Of a stretch of DNA of 11,837 bases, positions 1 to 6,339 are shown one piece after another. The stretch comes from Streptococcus sp. GTDB lineage: Bacteria > Bacillota > Bacilli > Lactobacillales > Streptococcaceae. Position 1 is the stretch's first letter; each line of letters starts with the position of its first letter. The stretch spans positions 1 through 11,837 of the forward strand of contig DOTL01000086.1 of assembly GCA_003521145.1 (NCBI GenBank), given 5' to 3'. The translations under genes were made by a program, and so were the position numbers. Below the pieces are notes generated by a model. The model worked only from the letters and a program-made list of their open reading frames with translations, did not search any database and had not been told where the DNA came from.

Positions 1-61
1 CTACAGAAATTATAGAGCCATGATAAGTTGAAACCCTATTACGAGAAAGCTAATAAAAACT

Positions 62-92
62 AAAAAATCTCCAGGTTCTTTCTGGAGATTTT
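62..92 (-). terminator. Intrinsic terminator of serS
   Basis: A perfect 11-bp inverted repeat (64-74 with 82-92, arm AAAATCTCCAG on the plus strand) encloses a 7-nt loop. Read on the minus strand, it begins a few bases after the serS stop codon and its 3' arm runs into a T-rich tract (TTTTTTAGTTTTTA). This is the form of a Rho-independent terminator for leftward transcription. Positions 1-57 to its left show no supported feature. Confidence 0.9.
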
Positions 93-97
93 CCTTG

Positions 98-1375
98 TTA
101 TTTTGGTGCAATCACTTCAGCACCACCCATGTAAGGACGAAGAATTTCAGGGATAGTTACTGAACCATCTTCGTTTTGGTAGTTTTCAAGGATAGCGGCT
201 ACTGTACGTCCAACAGCAAGTCCTGAACCGTTAAGAGTGTGAAGAAGTTTTACCTTACCATCAGTTTCGTCACGGTAACGGATTTGTGCACGACGGGCTT
301 GGAAATCTTCTGTGTTTGAACATGAAGAAATTTCGCGGTAAGTATTTTGTGCTGGAATCCAAACTTCCAAGTCGTAAGTTTTCGCAGCTGAGAATCCCAT
401 ATCGCCAGTACACAAAGTGATGACACGGTATGGCAAGTTAAGTTTTTGAAGAATGTTTTCAGCGTTAACTACCATTTTTTCCAATTCATCATAAGAGTCT
501 TCAGGTTTTGAGAATTTGACCATTTCAACCTTGTGGAATTGGTGAAGACGAATCAAACCACGTGTATCACGACCAGCTGAACCAGCTTCTGAACGGAATG
601 AAGGGCTCATAGCTGTGAAGTAGATTGGCAATTCTTTACCATCAAGGATTTCACCACGGTAGTAGTTTGTCAAAGGAACTTCGGCTGTAGGGATAAGGAC
701 ATAGTCAGTACCGTCAAGCTCGAAAGTATCTTCTTTGAATTTTGGATATTGACCAGTACCGAACATTGAGTCGTGGTTAACCATGTAAGGTGTGATCATC
801 TCAGTGTAACCTTCTTTAGCGTGCTCATCCAACATGAAGTTGTAGATTGCACGTTCCAATTTTGCTCCAAGTCCTTTGTAGAAGAGGAAGCGAGAACCAG
901 TGACTTTAGCACCACGTTCCCAATCTAGGATACCAAGGTCTTCCCCAAGATCCCAGTGTGCTTTAACTTCAAAATCAAAGTCACGAGGTGTTCCCCAACG
1001 ACGAACTTCTACGTTTTCGTCTTCGTCAGCACCTACAGGAACAGAGTCATTTGGTGTGTTTGGAAGTGTCACAACGATAGCATTAAGCTTCTCATCGATA
1101 GCAGCAAGTTCTGCATCAATTTCCTTAATTTCTGCAGAGACTTGCTGCATTGCTGCGATTTGGTCGGAAGCATCTTCTTTGTTACGCTTGGCTTGAGCGA
1201 TACCATCTGAAGCAATGTTACGTTGAGCCTTGAGTTCTTCAGATTTGATAAGAAGTTCACGACGTTTAACATCAAGCTCTTTAAGTTCATTTAAAGTTTC
1301 AGCAGCGATACCACGTGTAGCCAATTTTTCGGCAAGGGCATCGAAGTCGTTACGAATACGTTTTACATCTAACAT
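98..1375 (-). CDS. serS: Seryl-tRNA synthetase
   Basis: This cytoplasmic class II aminoacyl-tRNA synthetase charges tRNA-Ser with serine using ATP. The product is 425 aa, the usual bacterial length. Residues about 25-105 form a Lys/Glu/Ala-rich coiled-coil arm that grips the long variable arm of tRNA-Ser. The catalytic core follows: a motif 1 region near 160-200, the serine-binding TAE at 230-232, motif 2 from FRSE (260-263) to about 284, and motif 3 with GLAVGR at 385-390. An open frame continues upstream to 1459, but that extension is the T-box leader. The start at 1375 (MLDVKRIRNDFD) is chosen because it matches the family N-terminus and has GGAGGA about 7 nt upstream. It is transcribed from its own promoter and T-box, just downstream of manO. 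No damage is seen. Confidence 0.98.
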   Translation of the reverse strand: MLDVKRIRNDFDALAEKLATRGIAAETLNELKELDVKRRELLIKSEELKAQRNIASDGIAQAKRNKEDASDQIAAMQQVSAEIKEIDAELAAIDEKLNAIVVTLPNTPNDSVPVGADEDENVEVRRWGTPRDFDFEVKAHWDLGEDLGILDWERGAKVTGSRFLFYKGLGAKLERAIYNFMLDEHAKEGYTEMITPYMVNHDSMFGTGQYPKFKEDTFELDGTDYVLIPTAEVPLTNYYRGEILDGKELPIYFTAMSPSFRSEAGSAGRDTRGLIRLHQFHKVEMVKFSKPEDSYDELEKMVVNAENILQKLNLPYRVITLCTGDMGFSAAKTYDLEVWIPAQNTYREISSCSNTEDFQARRAQIRYRDETDGKVKLLHTLNGSGLAVGRTVAAILENYQNEDGSVTIPEILRPYMGGAEVIAPK

Positions 1376-1566
1376 AAGTTCCTCCAAAAAGTAAAGCACT
1401 CCAGTGAAAGTGTTGGAGTGACATAGGCCACGGTTCCATCCAACTTCACAGGAGTGCACTTGTTTATGTTTTTAATTATTAGAAACGGTAGAATTTCGTA
1501 GGTCAACCCTACCTGCTCGCAGCAACCGCAGGATTTCTGTAAGGGTCTAGCTAGTACTTATCCGTC
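1376..1566 (-). promoter_or_regulatory. Serine T-box riboswitch leader of serS
   Basis: The roughly 190-nt untranslated leader between promoter and serS contains the T-box core TGGAACCGTGG (1438-1428, minus strand), which binds the free CCA end of uncharged tRNA. A terminator hairpin (1386-1420) follows. The 5' half (1480-1566) can form a long Stem I. Near the 3' side of Stem I, TCT followed by A (1492-1489) is a fitting specifier codon for serine, which agrees with the downstream gene. GCACTCC at 1457-1451 is fully complementary to GGAGTGC at 1402-1396, the 3' arm of the terminator, so alternative pairings exist. Known logic of the class: uncharged tRNA-Ser stabilises the antiterminator and lets serS be transcribed. 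The specifier assignment is inference; the T-box core is clear. Confidence 0.92.
1386..1420 (-). terminator. T-box-controlled terminator in the serS leader
   Basis: On the minus strand CACTCCA (1420-1414) pairs with TGGAGTG (1403-1397) around a 10-nt loop, followed by CTTTACTTTTT (1396-1386). It ends a few bases before the serS ribosome binding site. It is the regulated terminator of the T-box, and probably also receives read-through from the upstream manLMNO operon. Confidence 0.87.
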
Positions 1567-1572
1567 TGCTAT

Positions 1573-1601
1573 ATTATACAAAAATTATGATTTTTTGGCA
1601 A
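1573..1601 (-). promoter_or_regulatory. Promoter of the serS T-box leader
   Basis: TTGCCA (-35, 1601-1596) and a perfect TATAAT (-10, 1578-1573) are separated by exactly 17 bp on the minus strand. The predicted transcript start is near 1566. The -35 box lies inside the last codons of manO, so the two transcription units abut with no spacer. Confidence 0.83.
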
Positions 1602-1959
1602 ATAAACCTTTGAGTCGAGCGCCAATAGTTTGAATAAGAGTTGGTAGCTTTACGACTTTCTCATTGCCAAGGTGTTCCCTAGCAATCTTTAGAATCTTCC
1701 CAGAATCTTTAGAAGCAAAGAGGAATTTACTCTTGTCTGTCAACACTTCAAAGTGGCGGCTAATTCTTTTTCCTGAGACATTAGCACCGATTTGAGTGAT
1801 GCTAGTCCATGGGATTTGAATGTATTGCTCGACATTGACATCAGGGTAGAATTCAAGGGCCACATCTCCGATTAGAAATTTACCGACTTTACCTCCGATA
1901 GCCATGTAGGAAACGCCTGTTGTATGTAGTTCAACTGTTTTGTTTAGTGATTGTGCCAT
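1585..1959 (-). CDS. manO: DUF956 family protein ManO, last gene of the man PTS operon
   Basis: The 124-aa soluble protein belongs to the DUF956 family, found beside mannose-family PTS operons in streptococci, lactococci and listeriae. The name manO follows the fourth gene of the S. salivarius man operon. Its molecular role is not established; a regulatory or accessory role in the PTS is often supposed. No signal peptide or membrane segment is visible. Recognisable family features are IGDVALEFYPD, the IPWTSI segment around residues 49-54 and the FEVLTDKSKFLFASKDSGKIL block (about 70-90). The C-terminus is basic (KGLFAKKS). The start at 1959 has only a weak GA-rich ribosome binding site. A 78-nt gap with a hairpin separates it from manN. 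A paralog with an intact frame lies at 5104-5490. Confidence 0.88.
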   Translation of the reverse strand: MAQSLNKTVELHTTGVSYMAIGGKVGKFLIGDVALEFYPDVNVEQYIQIPWTSITQIGANVSGKRISRHFEVLTDKSKFLFASKDSGKILKIAREHLGNEKVVKLPTLIQTIGARLKGLFAKKS

Positions 1960-2000
1960 ATCTATCTCGCTTTTTGATTGTAGTACCTTTATTATGGCAT

Positions 2001-2030
2001 AAGAAAAGAGTTCAGATTTGCTAAACTCTT
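2001..2030 (-). terminator. Hairpin between manN and manO, possible partial terminator
   Basis: On the minus strand AAGAGTTTAG (2030-2021) pairs with CTGAACTCTT (2015-2006) around a 5-nt loop, with one G-U pair. TTCTT follows, then the T-run breaks. It begins just after the manN stop codon. The short, interrupted T-tract suggests a leaky terminator or 3'-end-stabilising hairpin that lowers manO expression relative to manLMN. The structure is seen; the function is inference. Confidence 0.55.
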
Positions 2031-2037
2031 ACTCTTT

Positions 2038-2949
2038 TTACATGATTCCGAAGAAGCTTGCAACAATACCAACTACAAAGAGTCCGATGATGATTGTGAT
2101 TGGTGAAACTTTCTTCTTAAGCAACCACATACATGCAAAAGTAAGGAGAAGACCCATCAAACCTGGAATCAATGAATCTAATTCTTTTTGAAGGGTATCA
2201 ACTTGAATCTTATCGAAGCTAAGTTTGTCATTAACTTGGCCGAGGATAGTTTTAAGTTGGTCACCACTGACATTGCCTTTAGGCCATTCGATATAGGTAC
2301 CTTTAGACAAAACTTTACCTGGAAGGTTTACAGTGAAGACGATAGAAACCCAACGTTCAACGAGGACGGCCAAGATGAACATACCAAGGATTGATGCCCC
2401 TTTAGTAATATCTTTCAAGATCCCACCAGACATGTCTTTTGTGATTTCTGAACCTGCTTTGTAACCAAGTTCTTGAGTGTACCACAAGAAGGCCATACGG
2501 ATAAGGTTCCAACCGATGAAGAAGATAAGTGGACCAGCGATGTTACCAGCTTTTGCCAATGATGCCCCAAGGGCACCAAGGATAGGACGAACTGTGAACC
2601 AGAAAACAGGGTCACCGATACCGGCAAGAGGTCCCATCATACCGATTTTAACACCTTGAATAGCAGCATCTTCGATGTCAGTACCGTTAGCTTTTTCTTC
2701 TTCAAGAGCCAAGGTAACACCCATGATAGGAGCCGCTACGTAAGGTTGGGTATTGAAGAATTCCAAGTGACGTTTAAGAGCTGCGGCTCGGTCTTCTTTG
2801 TTAGTGTAGAGTTTTTTGATAGCAGGAATGAGTGAGTAAGCCCAACCCAAGTTTTGCATACGTTCATAGTTCCATGAACCTTGCAAGAATTGTGAGCGCC
2901 ACCAAACCTTTTTACGATCCGCTAGAGATAATTGAATTTTTTCAGCCAT
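2038..2949 (-). CDS. manN: Mannose-family PTS permease, IID component
   Basis: This is the membrane-associated IID subunit of a glucose/mannose PTS transporter, which forms the translocation unit with IIC (ManM) and receives phosphate from IIAB (ManL). The 303 aa match the usual IID length. The N-terminal block with WNYERMQNLGWAYSLIP (residues about 26-42) and the segment IGMMGPLAGIGDPVFWFTVRPILGALGASLA are typical of the family. Hydrophobic stretches near 140-160 and 180-200, plus a strongly hydrophobic C-terminal segment from about residue 260 to the end, sit in the membrane. A purine-rich ribosome binding site (AGGAAGGGG) lies upstream of the start at 2949 and overlaps the end of manM, 14 nt away, so translation is probably coupled. 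The paralog at 5503-6324 is broken. Confidence 0.95.
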   Translation of the reverse strand: MAEKIQLSLADRKKVWWRSQFLQGSWNYERMQNLGWAYSLIPAIKKLYTNKEDRAAALKRHLEFFNTQPYVAAPIMGVTLALEEEKANGTDIEDAAIQGVKIGMMGPLAGIGDPVFWFTVRPILGALGASLAKAGNIAGPLIFFIGWNLIRMAFLWYTQELGYKAGSEITKDMSGGILKDITKGASILGMFILAVLVERWVSIVFTVNLPGKVLSKGTYIEWPKGNVSGDQLKTILGQVNDKLSFDKIQVDTLQKELDSLIPGLMGLLLTFACMWLLKKKVSPITIIIGLFVVGIVASFFGIM

Positions 2950-2963
2950 GAGAGCACCCCTTC

Positions 2964-3779
2964 CTAGTAGTCTTCCAAGATATCGCCGATTGGGTCGCCT
3001 GAACCAGATGAAGTTCCGCCACCATTTCCGCCACCTTGTTTAGAAAGATTGAGGTAGATGAAGGCAATAGCAACACCGATAGCACCAAGAGCGATAAGTG
3101 TCAATTGGTTAATAGCAGCAAAAGCAAAACCGATGGCGAAGAATGGCCAAACTTCACGAGTTGCCATCATGTTGATAACCATTGCGTAACCAACGGCTAC
3201 GACCATACCCCCACCGACAACCATACCGTGGTTGAGCCAGTCAGGCATCAAAGCAAGGGCATGTTGAACAGATTGTGCTGGGATAGCAAGAAGAAGGGCA
3301 GCTGGCACAGCGATACGTAACCCTTGAAGAAGGAGGGCAAGGTAGTGTGCGCGTTCAACACCAGCGATGTTGCCGCTTTCTGCTGCTTTATCTGCAGCGT
3401 GAACAAGGGCAACAGAGGCTGTACGAACAAGCATAGTTAGGAAGAGACCGGCAACCGCAAGTGGGATAGCTGTTGCAGTCGCAACACCGATACCTTCAGT
3501 TGTGAAGTTACCACCTTTAACCAAAATGATGGCAGCAGCAACAGAGGCAAGGGCAGCGTCAGGAGCGACAGCGGCACCGATATTAGCCCAAGCAAGGGCG
3601 ATCATTTGAAGAGTACCACCAAGCATGATACCTGCAGTGAGGTTACCTGTAGCAGCACCGATGAGGGTACATGCAATAAGTGGTTGGTGGAATTGGAATT
3701 GGTCAAGGACACCTTCAAGACCAGCAAGGAAGGCAACAACTACGACCAAAATTGCAGAAATAATTGAGATATCTGACAT
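2964..3779 (-). CDS. manM: Mannose-family PTS permease, IIC component
   Basis: This 271-aa integral membrane protein is the IIC subunit, the sugar-translocating channel of the mannose-family PTS (substrates typically glucose, mannose, 2-deoxyglucose and amino sugars). Most of the sequence is hydrophobic, with several predicted spans. Family blocks include HQPLIACTLIGAATGNLTAG (about 32-51), IMLGGTLQMIALAWANIGAA (about 52-71) and GMVVGGGMVVAVGYAMVINMM (about 185-205). The C-terminus carries a Gly/Ser-rich tail ending GDPIGDILEDY, also seen in its paralog. AAAGGAA precedes the start at 3779. Sixty-seven nt separate it from manL, with a small hairpin between, and 14 nt from manN. Confidence 0.96.
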   Translation of the reverse strand: MSDISIISAILVVVVAFLAGLEGVLDQFQFHQPLIACTLIGAATGNLTAGIMLGGTLQMIALAWANIGAAVAPDAALASVAAAIILVKGGNFTTEGIGVATATAIPLAVAGLFLTMLVRTASVALVHAADKAAESGNIAGVERAHYLALLLQGLRIAVPAALLLAIPAQSVQHALALMPDWLNHGMVVGGGMVVAVGYAMVINMMATREVWPFFAIGFAFAAINQLTLIALGAIGVAIAFIYLNLSKQGGGNGGGTSSGSGDPIGDILEDY

Positions 3780-3809
3780 GGTAATAATTCCTTTTCTATT
3801 GAGTTGTGA

Positions 3810-3830
3810 TTAGCTGAGAGTATCAACTAA
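3810..3830 (-). other. Small hairpin in the manL-manM intergenic region
   Basis: TTAGTTGA (3830-3823) can pair with TCAGCTAA (3817-3810) around a 5-nt loop on the minus strand, with one G-U pair. No T-tract follows, so it is not a terminator. A site that stabilises the upstream manL message is possible, but the stem is short enough to be chance. Confidence 0.3.
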
Positions 3831-3846
3831 TTTATCCGAATGAAAG

Positions 3847-4839
3847 TTATTGAACGTTAGCTTTTTTGATAAGGTCGAACAAATCTTTCTTAGAATCGTT
3901 TGGTACCTTACGGACGTCGAATTTAACGCCAAGGTCACGCAATTTTTCGAAGCAAGCAACATCGTCTTTGTCCATAGATAAAACGTTGTTAACCATTGTT
4001 TTACCAGTTGAGTGAGCCATAGAACCAACGTTAAGTTCTTTGATTGGCACGCCACCTTCGATAGCACGAAGTGCGTCTTGAACAGTTTCGAACAAGATAA
4101 GTGCGTGTGTGTTACCAAAGCGAGGGTCTTTAGAAGCATCAATCAATTTTTGAATTGGAACAACGTTTGCTTTAACCCCATTTGGTGCTGCTTGTTTGAT
4201 CAATTCTTTACGAAGCTCATCTTTGGCAACGTTATCCGAAGCAACAATAATACGGTCTGCTTTAGAATAAGGTACCCAGTTAGTTACTACTTGACCATGC
4301 AAGAGACGTGTGTCCAAACGTGCCAAGTTAATCTTGAGTTTACCATCTCCGATAACTGTCCCTTCTGGGATAGCTCCTTGAGGTGCTGCAGCTTCTACAG
4401 GAGCTGCAGTTGTTTCCTCAGCTGGATTTAGCTCCTCTGGAAGTGCCTTGATACCATCCTTAGCTTCCTTGATGATATTAGCAGCAACTTGCTCTACAGT
4501 AGCGTTAGCATCCATCATACGTTCAGTGTATGCTTGGATTAGCATTGGCAAGTTAAGTCCTGTGATGATAGCAATCTTGCGATCTGGATTTTCTCCAGCA
4601 ATTCGGCTGGCTTGGTTAAATGGTGAACCAGACCAAAGGTCAGCCAAAACAAGAATTTCATCATCAGCATCGAATTGTGCAATGGCATCGTTGAAGTGAG
4701 CGTACAAATCATCAGGACCTTCACTTGGCATGAAAGTTACGACTTGAACTTTCTCTTGGTCTCCAAAAATCATAGAGCCTGATTGGTGGATTCCTTCAGC
4801 GAACTTACCATGGCTGGCAATAATAATACCGATACCCAT
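3847..4839 (-). CDS. manL: Mannose-family PTS permease, fused IIAB component
   Basis: This 330-aa cytoplasmic phosphocarrier takes phosphate from HPr and passes it to the incoming sugar. The IIA domain spans about residues 1-130, with His10 (IIASHGKF) as first phosphorylation site. An Ala/Pro/Glu-rich linker (about 135-165) leads to the IIB domain (about 166-330), where His181 in ARLDTRLLHGQV is the second site. The start at 4839 has a strong AAGGAGGAG ribosome binding site. It is first in the manLMNO operon, behind a TTGACA-N17-TACAAT promoter covered by a cre site, so CcpA repression is expected. Mannose-class IIAB proteins of streptococci also take part in sugar-preference control. The frame is intact, unlike manL2 at 7149-8155. 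Confidence 0.96.
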   Translation of the reverse strand: MGIGIIIASHGKFAEGIHQSGSMIFGDQEKVQVVTFMPSEGPDDLYAHFNDAIAQFDADDEILVLADLWSGSPFNQASRIAGENPDRKIAIITGLNLPMLIQAYTERMMDANATVEQVAANIIKEAKDGIKALPEELNPAEETTAAPVEAAAPQGAIPEGTVIGDGKLKINLARLDTRLLHGQVVTNWVPYSKADRIIVASDNVAKDELRKELIKQAAPNGVKANVVPIQKLIDASKDPRFGNTHALILFETVQDALRAIEGGVPIKELNVGSMAHSTGKTMVNNVLSMDKDDVACFEKLRDLGVKFDVRKVPNDSKKDLFDLIKKANVQ

Positions 4840-4877
4840 TCGTGTTCTCCTCCTTATAAATTATTTTTTTTCTAGGC

Positions 4878-4938
4878 TTAAAAAGACTATCTCCGATTTT
4901 TATTAAGACGCTAAAAAAGCGTCTCTCAATCTTTTTAA
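4878..4938 (-). promoter_or_regulatory. Structured 5' leader of the manLMNO mRNA
   Basis: The predicted leader (start near 4956) contains a perfect 7-bp hairpin, AGACGCT/AGCGTCT (4924-4918 with 4912-4906), with a five-T loop. It is enclosed by a second perfect 9-bp repeat (4938-4930 with 4886-4878, arm TTAAAAAGA on the minus strand). No T-tract follows the inner stem, so it is not a plain terminator. It may stabilise the mRNA or act as an attenuator; nothing seen decides between these. Confidence 0.45.
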
Positions 4939-4962
4939 ACATAAGAAATCATGAACAATTGT

Positions 4963-4991
4963 ATTGTAAAACGCTTTCACGTAAATGTCAA
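4963..4991 (-). promoter_or_regulatory. Promoter of manLMNO
   Basis: A perfect TTGACA (-35, 4991-4986) and TACAAT (-10, 4968-4963) are 17 bp apart on the minus strand. The predicted start is near 4956, leaving a leader of about 115 nt before manL. A cre site overlaps the spacer and -10 box. Confidence 0.87.
4965..4980 (-). promoter_or_regulatory. CcpA binding site (cre) at the manL promoter
   Basis: GTGAAAGCGTTTTACA on the minus strand fits the revised cre consensus WTGAAARCGYTTTWNN at all positions but the first. It lies between the -35 and -10 boxes and runs into the -10, where bound CcpA would block RNA polymerase. The site is seen; repression is inferred from position and family knowledge. 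Confidence 0.75.
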
Positions 4992-5043
4992 TAGATAGTG
5001 AGATAAAATTTCAAAAGAAGTCAAATTCTTTAAAAATGAGCAA

Positions 5044-5097
5044 AATATTATAAAAAGATCGCCAAACCATTAGATCGGACAATCTTTTTATAATATT
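5044..5097 (-). terminator. Terminator of the second man operon
   Basis: A perfect 16-bp AT-rich inverted repeat (5044-5059 with 5082-5097, arm AATATTATAAAAAGAT) encloses a 22-nt loop. It begins 6 nt beyond the manO2 stop codon, and the 3' arm on the minus strand is T-rich and followed by TTTTGC. It separates the decaying operon from the manL promoter. The long loop and AT-only stem ends make it a less typical terminator. The stretch 4992-5043 holds nothing recognisable. Confidence 0.7.
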
Positions 5098-5103
5098 GGG
5101 AGA

Positions 5104-5490
5104 TTATTTCTTCTTGACAATGAGTCGTAAAAGATTTTTAAAGCCTTGTTTGAGGACAGCGATAAAGCTAGGTGCTTTTCTTAAACTTTCTCGAGGAATT
5201 CTTTTTTGAATTTCTTTTAAAGTTATTCGGCTTTTTCGACTGGCAAAACGGAAACGTCCATTTTGCTTAGTAAGGATTTCAAAGCGTGGGATGAACTTAC
5301 CACCGAAGTATACATCAGCAATCACATAAGTGACTTCATCCCAAGGAATTTTAACGTAGTCTTGCAACTTCGTATTATTGTAAAATTCGAAGGCCTTATC
5401 TCCGACCATGATATTTCCGTAAATAGGCCCTTCACGAAACCAAGTTCCCTTAGTTGTGTGAGCCGTTTCGGTATTGAGCGATTTAACCAT
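5104..5490 (-). CDS. Second DUF956 (ManO-like) protein
   Basis: The 128-aa soluble DUF956 protein is a paralog of ManO at 1585-1959. Shared features are KAFEFYNN after a GD turn, KIPWDEVTYV (about 47-56) and the FEILTKQNGRFRFASRKS block. The C-terminus is strongly basic, ending IVKKK. Function is unknown. The start at 5490 has GGAG about 9 nt upstream, and only 12 nt separate it from the manN2 stop codon, against 78 nt and a hairpin in the other operon. The frame is intact although the permease genes manL2 and manN2 upstream are broken. It may be a not-yet-decayed remnant, or a protein with use of its own. Confidence 0.85.
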   Translation of the reverse strand: MVKSLNTETAHTTKGTWFREGPIYGNIMVGDKAFEFYNNTKLQDYVKIPWDEVTYVIADVYFGGKFIPRFEILTKQNGRFRFASRKSRITLKEIQKRIPRESLRKAPSFIAVLKQGFKNLLRLIVKKK

Positions 5491-5620
5491 ATCTTGCTCC
5501 GATTAGAGTAGACCAATAATGTGGAGTACAATAGCTATAACAAAGATACCCAAAATGATAACGATTGGAGAAACTTTTCTCTTAAGAAGGTACATACAGA
5601 GGAAAGTCAAACCAAGGGCA

Positions 5621-5654
5621 GCAAGACCAGGAATCAATTGGTTCCTGGTCTTGC
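5621..5654. repeat. Perfect 13-bp inverted repeat at the manN2 C-terminal frameshift
   Basis: GCAAGACCAGGAA (5621-5633) and its exact complement (5642-5654) flank an 8-nt loop, TCAATTGG, where the reading frame is lost. The corresponding place in intact manN has no such palindrome. There is no T-tract and it lies within coding sequence, so a terminator is unlikely. Confidence 0.85.
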
Positions 5655-6199
5655 AAGGTTGTCACTTTGTTAGCGTCAAGAGAGCGACCGGCAGCTTGTT
5701 GATGGAAGGTTTCTTTAACACCGGCAAAACCTTTTGGAAGTTTATCCCAATCGATATAAGCTCCTTCTTGTTGTTTAACAGTAGAGACAACTGGTATTAA
5801 GGTGATGCTTACCCAACGTTGGATAAGAGAACCGATAACGAACATCCCCATCATTGATGCGCCACGAGTTACTTGTTGAAGAAGGTTACCTGACAAGTCG
5901 TCTGTGATAGCAGTACCAGCACGCTAACCAAATTCTTGAGTATACCATTTAACGGCAGCTACCATGGCGTTCCAGAGAACGAAGAAGACGATTGGGCCCA
6001 TGATGTTACCTGAAACAGCCAAACCTGCTCCTAGTGAAAGGAAGATTGGACGAAGGGTAAACCAGAAGAGAGGGTCACCGGCACCTGCAAGAGGTCCCAT
6101 CATACCGACCTTAACCCCAGAGATAGCAACGTCATCGATGTCCGCACCGTTGGCACGTTCTTCTTTAGTTTGATAAAGTTTTTTGATTGCAGGGATAAG

Positions 6200-6219
6200 G
6201 GTGTAGGCTAGGCTACACC
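6200..6219. repeat. Inverted repeat with 5-nt tandem duplication at the manN2 N-terminal frameshift
   Basis: GGTGTAG (6200-6206) and CTACACC (6213-6219) are exact complements around a 6-nt loop. The same bases include TAGGC twice in tandem (6204-6213). Removing one 5-nt unit restores the IID frame as QNGGVAYTLIP, against QNLGWAYSLIP in ManN. Confidence 0.8.
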
Positions 6220-6339
6220 ACCATTTTGCATACGTTCATAGTTGAATGAAGCTAAAAGAAAGTATGAGCGCAAGAAAGATTTGAAACGATCTGCTTTTGT
6301 TAATTTAATTTTTAAATCAGCCATTTTCTTTCCTCCTAA

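Larger units (their letters stand above)
5503..6324 (-). pseudogene. Broken IID component gene (manN paralog) with four lesions
   Basis: Translated in pieces, this is a complete IID gene from MADLKIKLTKADRF at 6324 (AGGAGG upstream) to the end LHIIGLL and TAA at 5503-5505. Compared with ManN it has four lesions. (1) An extra 5 nt around 6204-6213 shifts the frame after about 35 codons and gives a TAG. (2) A 96-nt in-frame deletion near 6149-6163 lacks the counterpart of ManN residues 56-87. (3) A TAG (5924-5926) stands where ManN has Tyr in QELGYKAG. (4) A second frameshift (net -2 or +1) at about 5634-5641 precedes the conserved LIPGL. Together these rule out a functional IID product. Neighbours manM2 (15 nt upstream) and manO2 (12 nt downstream) remain open. 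Confidence 0.93.

Noticed and set aside
1376..1459. N-terminal extension of SerS reading MHSCEVGWNRG...
   Set aside because: It translates the T-box core and terminator. SerRS starts with MLDVKRIR, and a good ribosome binding site precedes 1375.
4012..4431. Plus-strand open frame of 139 codons opposite manL
   Set aside because: It is antisense to a clear IIAB gene, has no family character and no promoter or ribosome binding site. The same holds for other open frames opposite serS, manN, manM and pbuG.
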